DNA of 62,869 nt, from the NCBI GenBank assembly GCA_964402955.1, contig CAYOEZ010000005.1, forward strand, positions 1 through 62,869, in the 5' to 3' direction. This document shows, piece by piece, positions 23,385 through 32,321 of this stretch. The notes below the pieces were generated by a model that did not search any database, was not told the DNA's origin, and worked only from the letters and a program-made list of their open reading frames with translations. The stretch is from CAYOEZ01 sp964402955 (GTDB lineage: Bacteria > Chloroflexota > DTOL01 > DAOUCN01). Every line of letters begins with the position of its first letter. Position 1 is the stretch's first letter. Made by a program: the position numbers and the translations under genes.

Positions 23385-24440
23385 ATGGCCGTATGGACTC
23401 TTGAACAAGTCACATACATCATCGCGTTTTTGCACCCTGAGAAGATGCTGGCGGGGACGCCCGGCGTCAATGACCTGCCGCTGCACGTCGCATTCGGCGT
23501 TGACAAAGCGACCTATGACAGCATTCGCCGGGGCTTTGAACAGCGTACGCGTGGGGCAGCGCAAGAGCTGCTGGCTGATCCAACTTTCGCTCAGCGTGTT
23601 GAGCGGTTGCCCTTTGCGCCGGGCGATAAGGTGGTCGGCTTCGGCGACAGTATCACCGACGACTACCAGTCGTGGCTGGAGATTCTGCGACATCTGCTGG
23701 CGCTGCGCCGCCCGCATGATGGCATCGTCGTGATCAACGCCGGCTATTCCGGCGACACGACATCGCAAATGCTCAGTCGCTTCCTGCCTGTCGTGCAGGA
23801 AAAGCCTGATTGGATCATCTGCCTGGCGGGCACAAACGACGCCCGCGCCCACGGCCGCCAGCCGGCCAAGACGATGGTCAGTATCGAAGAGACGGCGCTC
23901 AATCTGACGGCGCTGCGCCATTTTGCGGCGACAGAGACGACCGCGCGCTGGGTCTGGCTGACGCCGACTCCCGTGATCGAGAGCAAGATTCCTGCTCACT
24001 GGTGGCTGGGAACGGGCGAAATGGCCTGGTCGAACCGTGACCTGAGCGCGATCGCCGCCGTTGTGCGCCGCCAGCGCGACGCTGTTGTTGACTTGCAGGC
24101 GGCTTTTGGCAACCCGGCCAACCCTGACCTGCTGCTACCCGATGGGCTGCACCCGTCGCTGGCAGGGCAGATGGTCATTGTGCGGGCGCTGGTGGAGCGG
24201 CTGACCATAGTGCAGTACTACGTCTACGAGAACTGGCAGGCGCAAGGACACCGGGCTACCATTCATGTGTCTGGCTGCAGCTTCTGCAATGACAGGCAGG
24301 GCATACATCCTGGCGCCACCACAGAGCACGGGCAATGGCACGGCCCTTTTGTCGGCTTGCAAGCAGCGCAGGATGCCGCGGTGAAAACAGGAGCTCGTGT
24401 TCGGGAATGCGGTCACTGCCGTGACCTGGACACCAGGTAG
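23385..24440 (+). CDS. SGNH/GDSL hydrolase with C-terminal Cys-rich domain
   Basis: 351 aa. VVGFGDSITDDYQSWLEIL carries the block-I Ser (GDSI). NAGYSGDTTSQML (Gly) and CLAGTNDAR (GxND) are blocks II and III, and LLPDGLHPSLAGQ (DGxH) is block V, so all catalytic residues are present. After about residue 280 a separate ~65-aa segment follows (YENWQAQGHRATIHVSGCSF, CNDRQGIHPG, HGQWHGPFVGLQAAQDAAVK, ECGHC) with four to five Cys. This resembles a small domain found at the ends of unrelated proteins. The enzyme is likely a carbohydrate or acyl esterase. The SD aaggaga is clear. Confidence 0.85.
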   Translation: MAVWTLEQVTYIIAFLHPEKMLAGTPGVNDLPLHVAFGVDKATYDSIRRGFEQRTRGAAQELLADPTFAQRVERLPFAPGDKVVGFGDSITDDYQSWLEILRHLLALRRPHDGIVVINAGYSGDTTSQMLSRFLPVVQEKPDWIICLAGTNDARAHGRQPAKTMVSIEETALNLTALRHFAATETTARWVWLTPTPVIESKIPAHWWLGTGEMAWSNRDLSAIAAVVRRQRDAVVDLQAAFGNPANPDLLLPDGLHPSLAGQMVIVRALVERLTIVQYYVYENWQAQGHRATIHVSGCSFCNDRQGIHPGATTEHGQWHGPFVGLQAAQDAAVKTGARVRECGHCRDLDTR

Positions 24441-24512
24441 ATCGGCTGGTACCAGAGAGCGTGTTAGTACTGGGAGGACATAAAACATCGTTGCTATCGA
24501 AGGAGAGTGTGA

Positions 24513-27236
24513 GTGAGCAAATCCATCGCTGATGCCCAGAGTAGTTCCGTGGGCAGTACGTTCGACGTGACGAGCAAGACCGGCCAGACGCTGCGGGTCA
24601 GTGTGCTGACGCCCGACATCGTGCGTGTGCAGATGGCGCCGCACGGCGCATTCTCCGATTCGCTGAATATCCGCTGGGGCTTTGTGCGCGACCAGTGGCC
24701 GCCGGTGGCCGTCACGGCGACTGAAGATACCACCACCCTGCGCATCGCGACCGCGGCGTGGACGATCAGCGTCGATCGCCAGTCATTGCAGGTGTCGTGC
24801 CTCGGGCCGGACGGCCGCGTCATCACCGGCCAGGCCGCGCCAGTGTCGCTGGCGGAGGGCAAGGGGCCCATCATCACGCACACCATGCCGGAGGATGAGC
24901 ATGTCTACGGCTTCGGTTTCCAGCGTGTGGCGCTGGACGCACGCGGGCAGAGCGTCGTGTGGGCGCGCCGCTTTCGCCACCAGGGCGCGACGGCGCCGTT
25001 CTTCATGAGCAGCCGCGGCTATGGCTTCTTCTCCAACAACACCTGGGAGCACACCTTCGACTTCAGCAACACCGCCGGGCAAACCTACACCATCGCCGCC
25101 GACGGGGGGCAGCTTGACTACTATCTCATTCATGGCCCCTCGTTCCGGGACACTCTGCGCCGCTACACCGATCTCAGCGGGCGCACCATGCTCGTTCCGC
25201 GCTGGGCGATGGGTTTGCTCTACATTTGCCGCTACTTTGAACTGCAAGACGGCGTGCTCGCCATCGCCGACCGCTTCCGCAGCGAAGACATCCCCTGCGA
25301 CATGATCGGCCTGGAGCCGGGCTGGGAGGATGTGCCCTACCGCATGGGCTGGAACTGGAGCAAGGAGCGCTTCCCTGACCCGGCCGGGCTGGTGCGCGAG
25401 TTGGCGCAGCGCGGCTACGCCTTCGAGTTGTGGGAGAGCGGCGATGCTCCCAAGCACAATTACGTTGATCCTGGAGTGCGCCGCAACTGGTACCAGAAGC
25501 GCGTGGCAAACTCAGTGGCGATCGGCGTGCAGTTCTTCAAGCAGGACGACCCCTTCCCCAGGGGTATCATTAGCGAGGAGCTGCAATCGCCGCAGTTGGG
25601 CGATCCTCTCGGCTCGTCGAGCGACGTGCGCAAAGAGGAAATGTACAATCTCAGCAACACGCTCTACAGTGAGACGGCGCTGCAGGAGTATCGCCGTATC
25701 ACGGGCAAGCGTGGTTTCTATATCTTCAACGGCTACAATTCATCGATTGCCTCACATCGCTGGCCCGTCACGTGGGCGGCTGACTTCGCCGCCGGCTGCG
25801 GCATGCTCAGCGCCAGCCTCTCGGGCCATGGCATGGTGAGCTTCGACATGCGCAACCAGACGACCGCCGGCATCCACCACGGTTTCCTGACACCGTTCTC
25901 GATCATCGATGCCTGGGCCTATTACCGCGAGCCATGGTTGTGGCCCGCCTACCTGCAGGACTGCCATCGCCTCTACGCCAAGTTGCGCAACGCGCTCGCT
26001 CCCTACCTCTACTCGTCGCTGTGGCAGGCGAACCAGAGCGGCGTCCCTATGCTGCGGCCGATGGCGCTCGACTATGGCCATGATGCTGAGGCGCGCAACC
26101 TCACCACCCAGTTCATGCTGGGCGATTGGCTGCTGTGCGGCCTCGAGGAGCGTGTCTATCTGCCTGCCGGAACATGGATCGACTACTGGACCGGCGCATC
26201 CTACGTCAGCGCCGGGCAGTGGGTCAACTGTCCCTTTGCCGAACCGGCGGGTGGCCCGCTACTGGTCAAGGCCGGCGCCATCATGCCAATGAAGCCGGTC
26301 AGCTCGTTTATCGAAGAAGAGGCAGCGCATCTGGTTGTTCTCGACGTCTACCCCGATCAAAAGCAGACAGAGTATACTCTCTATGAGGACGACGGCCAAA
26401 CCTGTGCCTATGAAACGGGCGCATACGCAGCCACCAAAATGACCTGCCAGCAAGTGGGCGATGCCATACGCCTCATGCTCAGCGCGCGGCAAGGCGACTA
26501 CGAAGGCAAGCCCGCCGCGCGCACCTACGTGCTGTGCGTGCACACGGCGACGAAACCGTTGACTGTTGACCTCAACGGGGCTGGGCTGGCTGAGTACGCG
26601 GGCAGCCGGGAGGTGTTGCTGCGCGACGGTGCGGGGCGCGGGTGGTCATTCTCTGCCGAGGATGGTACAGTGTACATCAAGCTCGACGCTGGATGGTATC
26701 TGGCAAGCGACGCACGTGGCGCGGCCGACCCCGAACAGGACACGCTGATCTGGACGACAGCACAGCCGCCGGCGGGCGACGCCGGCGAGATTGTGCTGCG
26801 CCTGGCGACCACTGCTGCCAAGTCGTCTCTGACGAGGACGGCGCGTCCCTATCCGCTTTCTCCGGCGCCAAAGCCGGTTGAGACAGGGACGCCCGATCGT
26901 CTGCGTGTTGTCGCCAACCCACCCGAGCGTATCGCCCTCAAGTGGGGCGACTGGCTGGCGCACACAACCAATCTGTACGTATCTATCTGCGCTGGCGAGG
27001 ATATCGTGCCTGGCGCAACCAACGTTGTATGCATGGATGTGCTCGACGCCGCGGGGGTGGTGATTCGTCATGAGGAAAAACAGGCGCAGCGCGGGCGGGT
27101 GGAATTCTTGAATGTGGAGCATAAACCGGCGGAGTGGACCTTCAGATTTTCCAGTGATGGGCTGCGGCCCTGCGCGGTGGTCATCCGCCCAGAGCCGTAC
27201 ACACCGGGACTGATGTTTGGCCCGCCGCCGGCTTAG
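24513..27236 (+). CDS. glycoside hydrolase family 31 (alpha-glucosidase/alpha-xylosidase type)
   Basis: 907 aa, GTG start after aaggaga; no signal peptide, so cytoplasmic. The N-terminal beta-sandwich (residues 1-230) includes the family motif EHVYGFGFQRVALD. The barrel has MIGLEPGWEDVPYRMGWNWS, then GVQFFKQDDPFPRG with the nucleophile Asp (about residue 344), and RWPVTWAADFAAGCGMLSAS with the acid/base Asp (about residue 425). A C-terminal sandwich and a ~150-aa extra domain follow. GH31 enzymes remove terminal alpha-linked glucose, xylose or galactose; the substrate is not evident from sequence. Confidence 0.9.
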   Translation: MSKSIADAQSSSVGSTFDVTSKTGQTLRVSVLTPDIVRVQMAPHGAFSDSLNIRWGFVRDQWPPVAVTATEDTTTLRIATAAWTISVDRQSLQVSCLGPDGRVITGQAAPVSLAEGKGPIITHTMPEDEHVYGFGFQRVALDARGQSVVWARRFRHQGATAPFFMSSRGYGFFSNNTWEHTFDFSNTAGQTYTIAADGGQLDYYLIHGPSFRDTLRRYTDLSGRTMLVPRWAMGLLYICRYFELQDGVLAIADRFRSEDIPCDMIGLEPGWEDVPYRMGWNWSKERFPDPAGLVRELAQRGYAFELWESGDAPKHNYVDPGVRRNWYQKRVANSVAIGVQFFKQDDPFPRGIISEELQSPQLGDPLGSSSDVRKEEMYNLSNTLYSETALQEYRRITGKRGFYIFNGYNSSIASHRWPVTWAADFAAGCGMLSASLSGHGMVSFDMRNQTTAGIHHGFLTPFSIIDAWAYYREPWLWPAYLQDCHRLYAKLRNALAPYLYSSLWQANQSGVPMLRPMALDYGHDAEARNLTTQFMLGDWLLCGLEERVYLPAGTWIDYWTGASYVSAGQWVNCPFAEPAGGPLLVKAGAIMPMKPVSSFIEEEAAHLVVLDVYPDQKQTEYTLYEDDGQTCAYETGAYAATKMTCQQVGDAIRLMLSARQGDYEGKPAARTYVLCVHTATKPLTVDLNGAGLAEYAGSREVLLRDGAGRGWSFSAEDGTVYIKLDAGWYLASDARGAADPEQDTLIWTTAQPPAGDAGEIVLRLATTAAKSSLTRTARPYPLSPAPKPVETGTPDRLRVVANPPERIALKWGDWLAHTTNLYVSICAGEDIVPGATNVVCMDVLDAAGVVIRHEEKQAQRGRVEFLNVEHKPAEWTFRFSSDGLRPCAVVIRPEPYTPGLMFGPPPA

Positions 27237-27278
27237 TGCTCCAACGGCACCCGGCACCGGCTAAAGGGGAAACAGCGT

Positions 27279-27635
27279 ATGCCAGAACGGAATGACTTTG
27301 TAGAGGCTGTGCAGGCCGGTGATGTCTCCACGGTGTCGAAACGACTCGCTGATGTGCCGTCTCTGGCCTATCTCCGCACCGGACAGGGTTTAGCGGTGGT
27401 TCTGTTGGCGATGTACTATGGCCAGCCTGCTATCACAAATCTACTGATCAGCAGGGGCGCTGTTCTGGATATCTTTGCGGCTGCCGCCGCGGGACAACTG
27501 GAAACAGTCCAGCAACTGGCGTCCCACCACCCCACCCTGGCGAATGCCTGTGCCCGGGACGGTTGTCAGCCACTGGGATTGGCAGCCTTCTTCGGGCAAG
27601 CAGCGGTGGCGCGTTTTCTGCTGGCGATGAACTGA
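27279..27635 (+). CDS. short ankyrin-repeat protein
   Basis: 118 aa with about three ankyrin repeats: DFVEAVQAGDVSTVSKRLAD, VVLLAMYYGQPAITNLLISR and PLGLAAFFGQAAVARFLLAM. There is no signal peptide or enzymatic domain, so it is presumably a protein-binding module. It follows the GH31 gene by 42 nt and may be in the same transcript. Confidence 0.75.
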   Translation: MPERNDFVEAVQAGDVSTVSKRLADVPSLAYLRTGQGLAVVLLAMYYGQPAITNLLISRGAVLDIFAAAAAGQLETVQQLASHHPTLANACARDGCQPLGLAAFFGQAAVARFLLAMN

Positions 27636-27664
27636 GTTGAGGAGAAAAACAGAACGCGTACCTA

Positions 27665-27693
27665 TTGACAGAATAGTGGTAAAAGATTATAAT
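27665..27693 (+). promoter_or_regulatory. perfect consensus promoter TTGACA-N17-TATAAT for rho
   Basis: -35 at 27665-27670 and -10 at 27688-27693, both exact consensus. The rho start codon is 180 nt downstream, leaving a ~170-nt leader. Autoregulation through the leader is known for rho in other bacteria. Confidence 0.85.
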
Positions 27694-27804
27694 ACGGGGT
27701 AGGAAAGCTGAGTATCCACATCTCTGCCCGACTGGCCTGTGAGAGGCCCCCCGGTCCGGGCACGGGCATTTGAGCCCGGTTCCTCACCCTTCATCTCGTC
27801 TACT

Positions 27805-27876
27805 ATGCCCCGCGCCGACGTCCCTGCTGTCGGCTTTGACAAGATGCCTGAATCCCCCATGGAGTACGCCAAATGA
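27805..27876 (+). CDS. putative rho leader peptide (23 aa)
   Basis: A 23-codon frame (starting MPRADVPAVGFDKM and ending MEYAK) runs from ATG 27805 to a TGA at 27874-27876 that overlaps the rho ATG (ATGA). The rho SD (GGAG at 27861-27864) lies within it, so translation of the two would be coupled. E. coli rho also has an upstream leader ORF (rhoL), but no sequence relation is visible. The leader ORF itself has no clear SD. Confidence 0.4.
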   Translation: MPRADVPAVGFDKMPESPMEYAK

Positions 27877-29138
27877 ATATTGTTGAGCTTGAAGGCAAAA
27901 CCGTGGCCGAACTGGAAGAAATGGCCAAGGACCTTGAGATACCCGGTTATACGCGTCTCAAGAAACAAGAGCTGATCTTCCGCTTGCTGCAGGCCCAGAG
28001 TGAACAACAGGGCTACCTGTTCGGCAGCGGTGTTCTGGAGATCATGGAAGACGGTATCGGCTTCCTACGCCACCAGGGCCTTCTCCCCAGTTCCAACGAC
28101 GTCTACGTCTCCCAATCACAGATCCGCCGCTTTGGTCTGCGCACGGGAGACATGGTCACCGGGCAGACCCGCCCGCCCAAGGAAAGCGAGAAATATTACA
28201 GCTTGCTGCGGGTTGAGGCTGTCAACGGGCTCGATCCAGAGGTGGCCAAACGACGGCCCAACTTTGGCGACCTGACCCCCGTCTTCCCCAAGCAGCAACT
28301 CAAGGTAGAGACGATACCAGGCGTCCTCTCGACGCGCTTGATCGATCTGGTCTGCCCCATCGGCCGCGGCCAGCGTGGGCTGATCGTGTCCCCGCCCAAG
28401 GCAGGCAAGACCACCATCCTCAAGCAGATTGCCAACGGCGTCACTACCAACTACAACGATGTGCACGTGATGTTCCTGCTGATTGGTGAGCGCCCCGAGG
28501 AAGTCACCGACGTCAAGCGCTCGGTCAAGGCCGAGGTTGTCAGCTCGACGTTTGACGAGCCGGTCGAAGACCACACGCGTGTCGCTGAGATGGCTTTGGA
28601 GCGCGCCAAGCGCCTCGTGGAAAGCGGGCGCGACGTGCTGATCCTGATGGATAGTATCACCCGTCTGGCGCGTGCCTATAACCTGGTGCTGCCCCCCAGC
28701 GGCCGCACGCTCTCTGGCGGCATGGACCCGGTGGCGCTCTACCCGCCCAAGCGCTTTTTCGGTGCAGCCCGCAACATCGATGAAGGCGGCAGCCTGACGA
28801 TCATCGCCACCTGCCTGGTCGATACGGGCAGCCGCATGGACGACCTCATCTACGAAGAATTCAAGGGCACTGGCAATATGGAACTGGTGCTCGACCGCAA
28901 GTTGGCCGACCGGCGCGTCTTCCCGGCCATGGATGTGCCACGCTCCAGCACCCGCCGTGAGGAGCTGCTCCTGGACGAGCAGACTCTAAAATATGTCTGG
29001 ATTCTGCGGCGCATGCTGTCACAAATCGGCGGCGGCGCAACCGGCTCGGAAGGCGTCGAAGCGTTGCTGAACCGTCTGCAAAAGACGCGCAACAATGCGG
29101 AATTCCTGGCCACGCTGACCAAGGCCGCGCTGGACTAA
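27873..29138 (+). CDS. rho: transcription termination factor Rho
   Basis: 421 aa. The N-terminal Rho_N helices (KTVAELEEMAKDLEIPGYTR, KKQELIFRLLQ) are followed by the OSB-fold RNA-binding domain (SGVLEIMEDGIGFLR, DVYVSQSQIRRFGLRTGD). The hexameric ATPase follows, with Walker A PPKAGKTT at about residue 173, GERPEEVTDVKRSVKAEVV, and the Walker B region VLILMDSITRLARAYN. The C-terminal GGGATGSEGVEALLNRLQKT is also conserved. Length and motifs are standard with no inserted domain. Rho is a cytoplasmic RNA-dependent helicase that ends transcription. The M23 gene starts 6 nt after its stop. Confidence 0.97.
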   Translation: MNIVELEGKTVAELEEMAKDLEIPGYTRLKKQELIFRLLQAQSEQQGYLFGSGVLEIMEDGIGFLRHQGLLPSSNDVYVSQSQIRRFGLRTGDMVTGQTRPPKESEKYYSLLRVEAVNGLDPEVAKRRPNFGDLTPVFPKQQLKVETIPGVLSTRLIDLVCPIGRGQRGLIVSPPKAGKTTILKQIANGVTTNYNDVHVMFLLIGERPEEVTDVKRSVKAEVVSSTFDEPVEDHTRVAEMALERAKRLVESGRDVLILMDSITRLARAYNLVLPPSGRTLSGGMDPVALYPPKRFFGAARNIDEGGSLTIIATCLVDTGSRMDDLIYEEFKGTGNMELVLDRKLADRRVFPAMDVPRSSTRREELLLDEQTLKYVWILRRMLSQIGGGATGSEGVEALLNRLQKTRNNAEFLATLTKAALD

Positions 29139-29144
29139 GCAGCT

Positions 29145-30248
29145 ATGACGATGTCCGGCAGCACAAGTACATCGAGTAAAATAGCCTCCACCTTGACCCG
29201 TCTCGCCATGCACGCGGCGCTACTTGCCGCGTGCATGGCTCTGTTAGCGCTGACCTATCCCCAGCTTCTGGGTCACGCCTCCCTATCGCGCGACACTGCC
29301 AGTAGCGCGCCCCGCAGCGTCCCATCGTCGCGCGGCGATAGCGCCGTGAGCGTGGCCGCGCTCGCAACAGATTTCTTCGGCGCGAGCGACGATATGGACA
29401 TGCCCGTGTCCACCGTGCCGACGACTACTCTTTCCCTGGCAGCCAATGGCAATCTGTTCAAGACGCCGCAACTGCAGACGATCATCCCCAAACGACCCCG
29501 CAAGGAACTCGTCATCTACACGGTGCAGCAAGGAGACAACCTCTCCACAATCGCCGAGCGCTATGACGTCGATGTCGATACGATCATCTGGGCCAACGAC
29601 AAGCTTGAAGAAGACCCCGACTTTCTGGATCTTGGCCAGAAACTGATCGTTCCACCTGTGCCGGGCGTGCTGCATGCCATGAAGAGCGGCGATATTCTTG
29701 CTGACGTCGCCAAAAAGTACAAGGGCGAGTTGCGCACGATGCTGGAGCTGGAGTATAACAACCTGGCGTCGGCAACGACCGTGCCTGTGTCAGGCACGAA
29801 GATCATGATCCCGGGCGGCGAAAAAGCGTACCAACCACGCCTTGTCTATATTGGCGGCCTGGCGGTGATGGTGAACGCGCCCAAGGGCGGCGGGCGCTTC
29901 ATGTGGCCTACCTCAGGCTATATCTCGACATTCTTTGGCGGCGGCCACGCTGGTATCGACATCGCCGGGCCGTTGGGGACGCCCATCTATGCAGCGGACG
30001 CTGGCGTTGTGACGTTCTCGGGCTGGAACGGCGGCTATGGCAATTGTGTGATTATCGATCACGGCAATGGCTTTGAGACAGTCTACGGCCACTTCTCCTC
30101 CTATTACCCGCAAGCCGGGCAGAATGTGCGGCGCGGGCAGGCCATCGGCAAGATGGGATCGACCGGCAACTCTAGCGGTGTGCATTTGCATTTTGAGATT
30201 CGCTATCTGGGCGGGCTGGTGAATCCGATGAGGTATCTGCCGCAGTAG
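29145..30248 (+). CDS. LysM-domain M23 family metallopeptidase
   Basis: 367 aa. A hydrophobic segment at residues 19-39 (AMHAALLAACMALLALTY) serves as signal anchor. A LysM domain (YTVQQGDNLSTIAERYDVDV, about residues 124-170) is followed by a weaker LysM-like repeat (MKSGDILADVAKKYKGEL). The C-terminal M23 domain has HAGIDIAGP (HxxxD zinc ligands, about residue 267), YGHFSSY and HLHFEIRY (HxH, about residue 346). All zinc ligands are present. It should be a peptidoglycan endopeptidase acting outside the membrane, probably co-transcribed with rho. Confidence 0.93.
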   Translation: MTMSGSTSTSSKIASTLTRLAMHAALLAACMALLALTYPQLLGHASLSRDTASSAPRSVPSSRGDSAVSVAALATDFFGASDDMDMPVSTVPTTTLSLAANGNLFKTPQLQTIIPKRPRKELVIYTVQQGDNLSTIAERYDVDVDTIIWANDKLEEDPDFLDLGQKLIVPPVPGVLHAMKSGDILADVAKKYKGELRTMLELEYNNLASATTVPVSGTKIMIPGGEKAYQPRLVYIGGLAVMVNAPKGGGRFMWPTSGYISTFFGGGHAGIDIAGPLGTPIYAADAGVVTFSGWNGGYGNCVIIDHGNGFETVYGHFSSYYPQAGQNVRRGQAIGKMGSTGNSSGVHLHFEIRYLGGLVNPMRYLPQ

Positions 30249-30295
30249 GGCAGGGTTCCGGGGATAGGGTTCAGAAGCGGCGGCCGGGTTTGGTA

Positions 30296-30324
30296 TTGCG
30301 TTTCCATCGCCAAAGGCGTACAAT
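30296..30324 (+). promoter_or_regulatory. promoter TTGCGT-N17-TACAAT
   Basis: Located just upstream of the small gene at 30341, with the SD ggagg at 30331-30335. The same promoter and start region, diverged to about 78% identity, recurs at 32322-32384. Confidence 0.6.
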
Positions 30325-30340
30325 GGTGATGGAGGACAAG

Positions 30341-30586
30341 ATGGGCACAGACGCAATCTATCACTTTGATCCGGTGGACATCGAGGCAATCCGCCTGACC
30401 GCACGGCTGAGCGTCGGAGCACGCGTGCAGCGGCTCCTGGATACTCGTGAGATCCTCGTGAGTATGATTCGTACCCGATTGCGCCGCCAGTACCCCAACC
30501 TGTCCGCACGCGATCTCAATGTGGAGCTTCTCAAGGAGCTTGAGCGTGTCGAGCGAACGCACACCCGACCTCACCCTCTTTCTTGA
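30341..30586 (+). CDS. small protein paired with nucleotidyltransferase (possible antitoxin)
   Basis: 81 aa, beginning MGTDAIYHFDPVDIEAIRLT. No family recognised. It is rich in Arg and Leu (SVGARVQRLLDTREILVSMI, RTRLRRQYPNLSARDLNVEL) and predicted to be mostly helical. Its 3' end overlaps the start of the nucleotidyltransferase-fold gene by 41 nt, a common arrangement for toxin-antitoxin pairs. The ATG at 30341 was chosen for its SD (ggagg, 5-nt spacing). A fragment of a second copy exists at 32366. Confidence 0.6.
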   Translation: MGTDAIYHFDPVDIEAIRLTARLSVGARVQRLLDTREILVSMIRTRLRRQYPNLSARDLNVELLKELERVERTHTRPHPLS

Positions 30587-31187
30587 TATCCTACGTACCC
30601 TCGAGGCCGTTGGCGCGCCCTATGTCATCATCGGCGCCTTTGCTGCTGCCATGTATGGATCGACACGAGCGACATATGACATAGACATCGTTGTTGACCT
30701 GCATGAGAAGCACATTGATGAACTGGCCAGCGCCTATCCTCCGCCGCGCTACTATGCAGACCCTATACAGATGCGAGATGCCATTCGCCTCGGCAGCATG
30801 TTCAACATTATTGATACCACACGTGGGGAGAAAGCAGACCTGATACCACTCAGAACGAGCCCGTGGTACCGGCATGCTTTGCGTCGCCGGGTGCGACAGC
30901 GACTCGACCTGTCAGGCCGTGAGCCTATGCACATCTGGTTTGCGCGTGCTGACGATGTGATTGTCGGCAAATTGATGGCCTGGCAGGAAGGCAAGTCCCG
31001 CAAGCACGAGTTTGACATTCGTGATATGCTGGTGGCTCATTACCTGAATACTGACCCTGCACAGGCTGCTCTGCTTGATGAGGCATATGTGTCGATGCAG
31101 GTGATGGCCTTGGAGAGCGATACCGCAGCCCTCTGGCAAGCCCTGCGCGATTCTGCCCGCGAGGAAGCGGCGGCTGCGCAGCAATAG
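30546..31187 (+). CDS. nucleotidyltransferase-fold protein (AbiEii/MNT-like)
   Basis: 213 aa from GTG 30546 (SD aaggag, 7 nt upstream). APYVIIGAFAAAMYGSTRAT followed by YDIDIVVDLHEKHIDELASA is the GSxR...DxDIV signature of nucleotidyltransferases of the AbiEii/DUF6036 type. Further conserved regions are EKADLIPLRTSPW and WFARADDVIVGKLMAWQEGK. Relatives act as toxins that modify tRNA, or as antitoxins. The function here is inferred from the fold and from the overlapping small gene. Confidence 0.75.
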   Translation: MSSERTPDLTLFLDILRTLEAVGAPYVIIGAFAAAMYGSTRATYDIDIVVDLHEKHIDELASAYPPPRYYADPIQMRDAIRLGSMFNIIDTTRGEKADLIPLRTSPWYRHALRRRVRQRLDLSGREPMHIWFARADDVIVGKLMAWQEGKSRKHEFDIRDMLVAHYLNTDPAQAALLDEAYVSMQVMALESDTAALWQALRDSAREEAAAAQQ

Positions 31188-31286
31188 TGAGTTACTCTGG
31201 AAACCCTGTACCGAGGGCCGGGTATCGGGAAGTAGGCAAGATGGCGCCAGGCACGGACTTTGACAACACAAGGATGGCCCCTGCGG

Positions 31287-32282
31287 ATGCGTGACCTACC
31301 AAAGCTCGCCAACGCCACGATCACCGCAGCGCTGCGCACACACTATGGCCTGTCCATCACAAACCTGACCTTCCTCCCACTCGGCGCCGACTCAGCGTCC
31401 TTTGTTTATCGCGCCGCTGCCGGTGATGCAACCTATTTCGTCAAGCTCCGCAGTAGCGACGGTTTCAGCGTGCCGAGCCTTGCTATCCCCCACTTCCTCC
31501 ACGAGCACGGCGTGCCCCACATCCTTGCGCCTCTCCAAACGAACACCCAGGCTCTGTGGGTAGTCGTCGGCGGTTTCGCGTTGAGTCTGTATCCCTTTCT
31601 GGACGCGCGCACCGGCACGGCGGTCGGACTATCCGAGCAGCAGTGGCACGCGTTGGGCGTGACGACGCAGCTCATTCATGCTTCTCTGCTGTCACCTGAG
31701 CTGAAACAGATCATCCGCAGCGAAACCTTCGTCCCCAGCCGGCGCAATGTCGTGACGGACCTGGAAACCGCCATCGCCAGGCAAGACAGCGCCGGCCCTC
31801 TGCAACACGAATTGGCAGCGTTTTGGCGCTCTCATCGCGAGCGCATAGGCATGGTGGTTGAGCGTGCGGATGCGATGGGTGACCAGTTGCGACAGAGGGA
31901 TTTGCCGAATGTCCTGTGCCACGCCGATCTGCACACCTGGAACGTACTGGTGGACGGAGATGGGCGCTTGTGGATTGTAGATTGGGATGAAACAGTCCTC
32001 GCCCCGAAAGAGCGCGATCTGATGTTTGTCATTGGCGGCATTGGGCGCGGCCTGGTCAGCCCGCATGACACCGACTGTTTCTTACAGAGCTATGGAGAAA
32101 CCGCGCTTGACCTGTCGGCGCTGAGCTACTATCGCTATGCCTGGGCAGTGCAGGACATCGCGGCTTACGGCGAACAGGCCCTTCTCTCACCCGATGTGGG
32201 TGAAGTGACCCGGCGCAATGCCGTGCGCAGATTCATCAGTTTGTTTGCGCCGGGGAATATTGTCGATATTGCGTGCGGGTAG
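31287..32282 (+). CDS. aminoglycoside phosphotransferase (APH) family protein
   Basis: 331 aa from ATG 31287. LPLGADSASFVYRAAAGDAT and YFVKLRSSDG form the N-lobe. LPNVLCHADLHTWNVLVDGD (Brenner motif HxDLxxxN) and LWIVDWDETVLAPKERDLMF (metal-binding D) form the catalytic centre. The pattern is nearest to spectinomycin or hygromycin-type APH proteins. It may inactivate an antibiotic or phosphorylate a metabolite; sequence alone does not decide. A truncated copy of the 30.3-kb promoter region lies downstream. Confidence 0.85.
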   Translation: MRDLPKLANATITAALRTHYGLSITNLTFLPLGADSASFVYRAAAGDATYFVKLRSSDGFSVPSLAIPHFLHEHGVPHILAPLQTNTQALWVVVGGFALSLYPFLDARTGTAVGLSEQQWHALGVTTQLIHASLLSPELKQIIRSETFVPSRRNVVTDLETAIARQDSAGPLQHELAAFWRSHRERIGMVVERADAMGDQLRQRDLPNVLCHADLHTWNVLVDGDGRLWIVDWDETVLAPKERDLMFVIGGIGRGLVSPHDTDCFLQSYGETALDLSALSYYRYAWAVQDIAAYGEQALLSPDVGEVTRRNAVRRFISLFAPGNIVDIACG

Positions 32283-32321
32283 AAGGGCAGGCGCGGCCGG
32301 TGGGTTCTGTTCCTATCGGGG

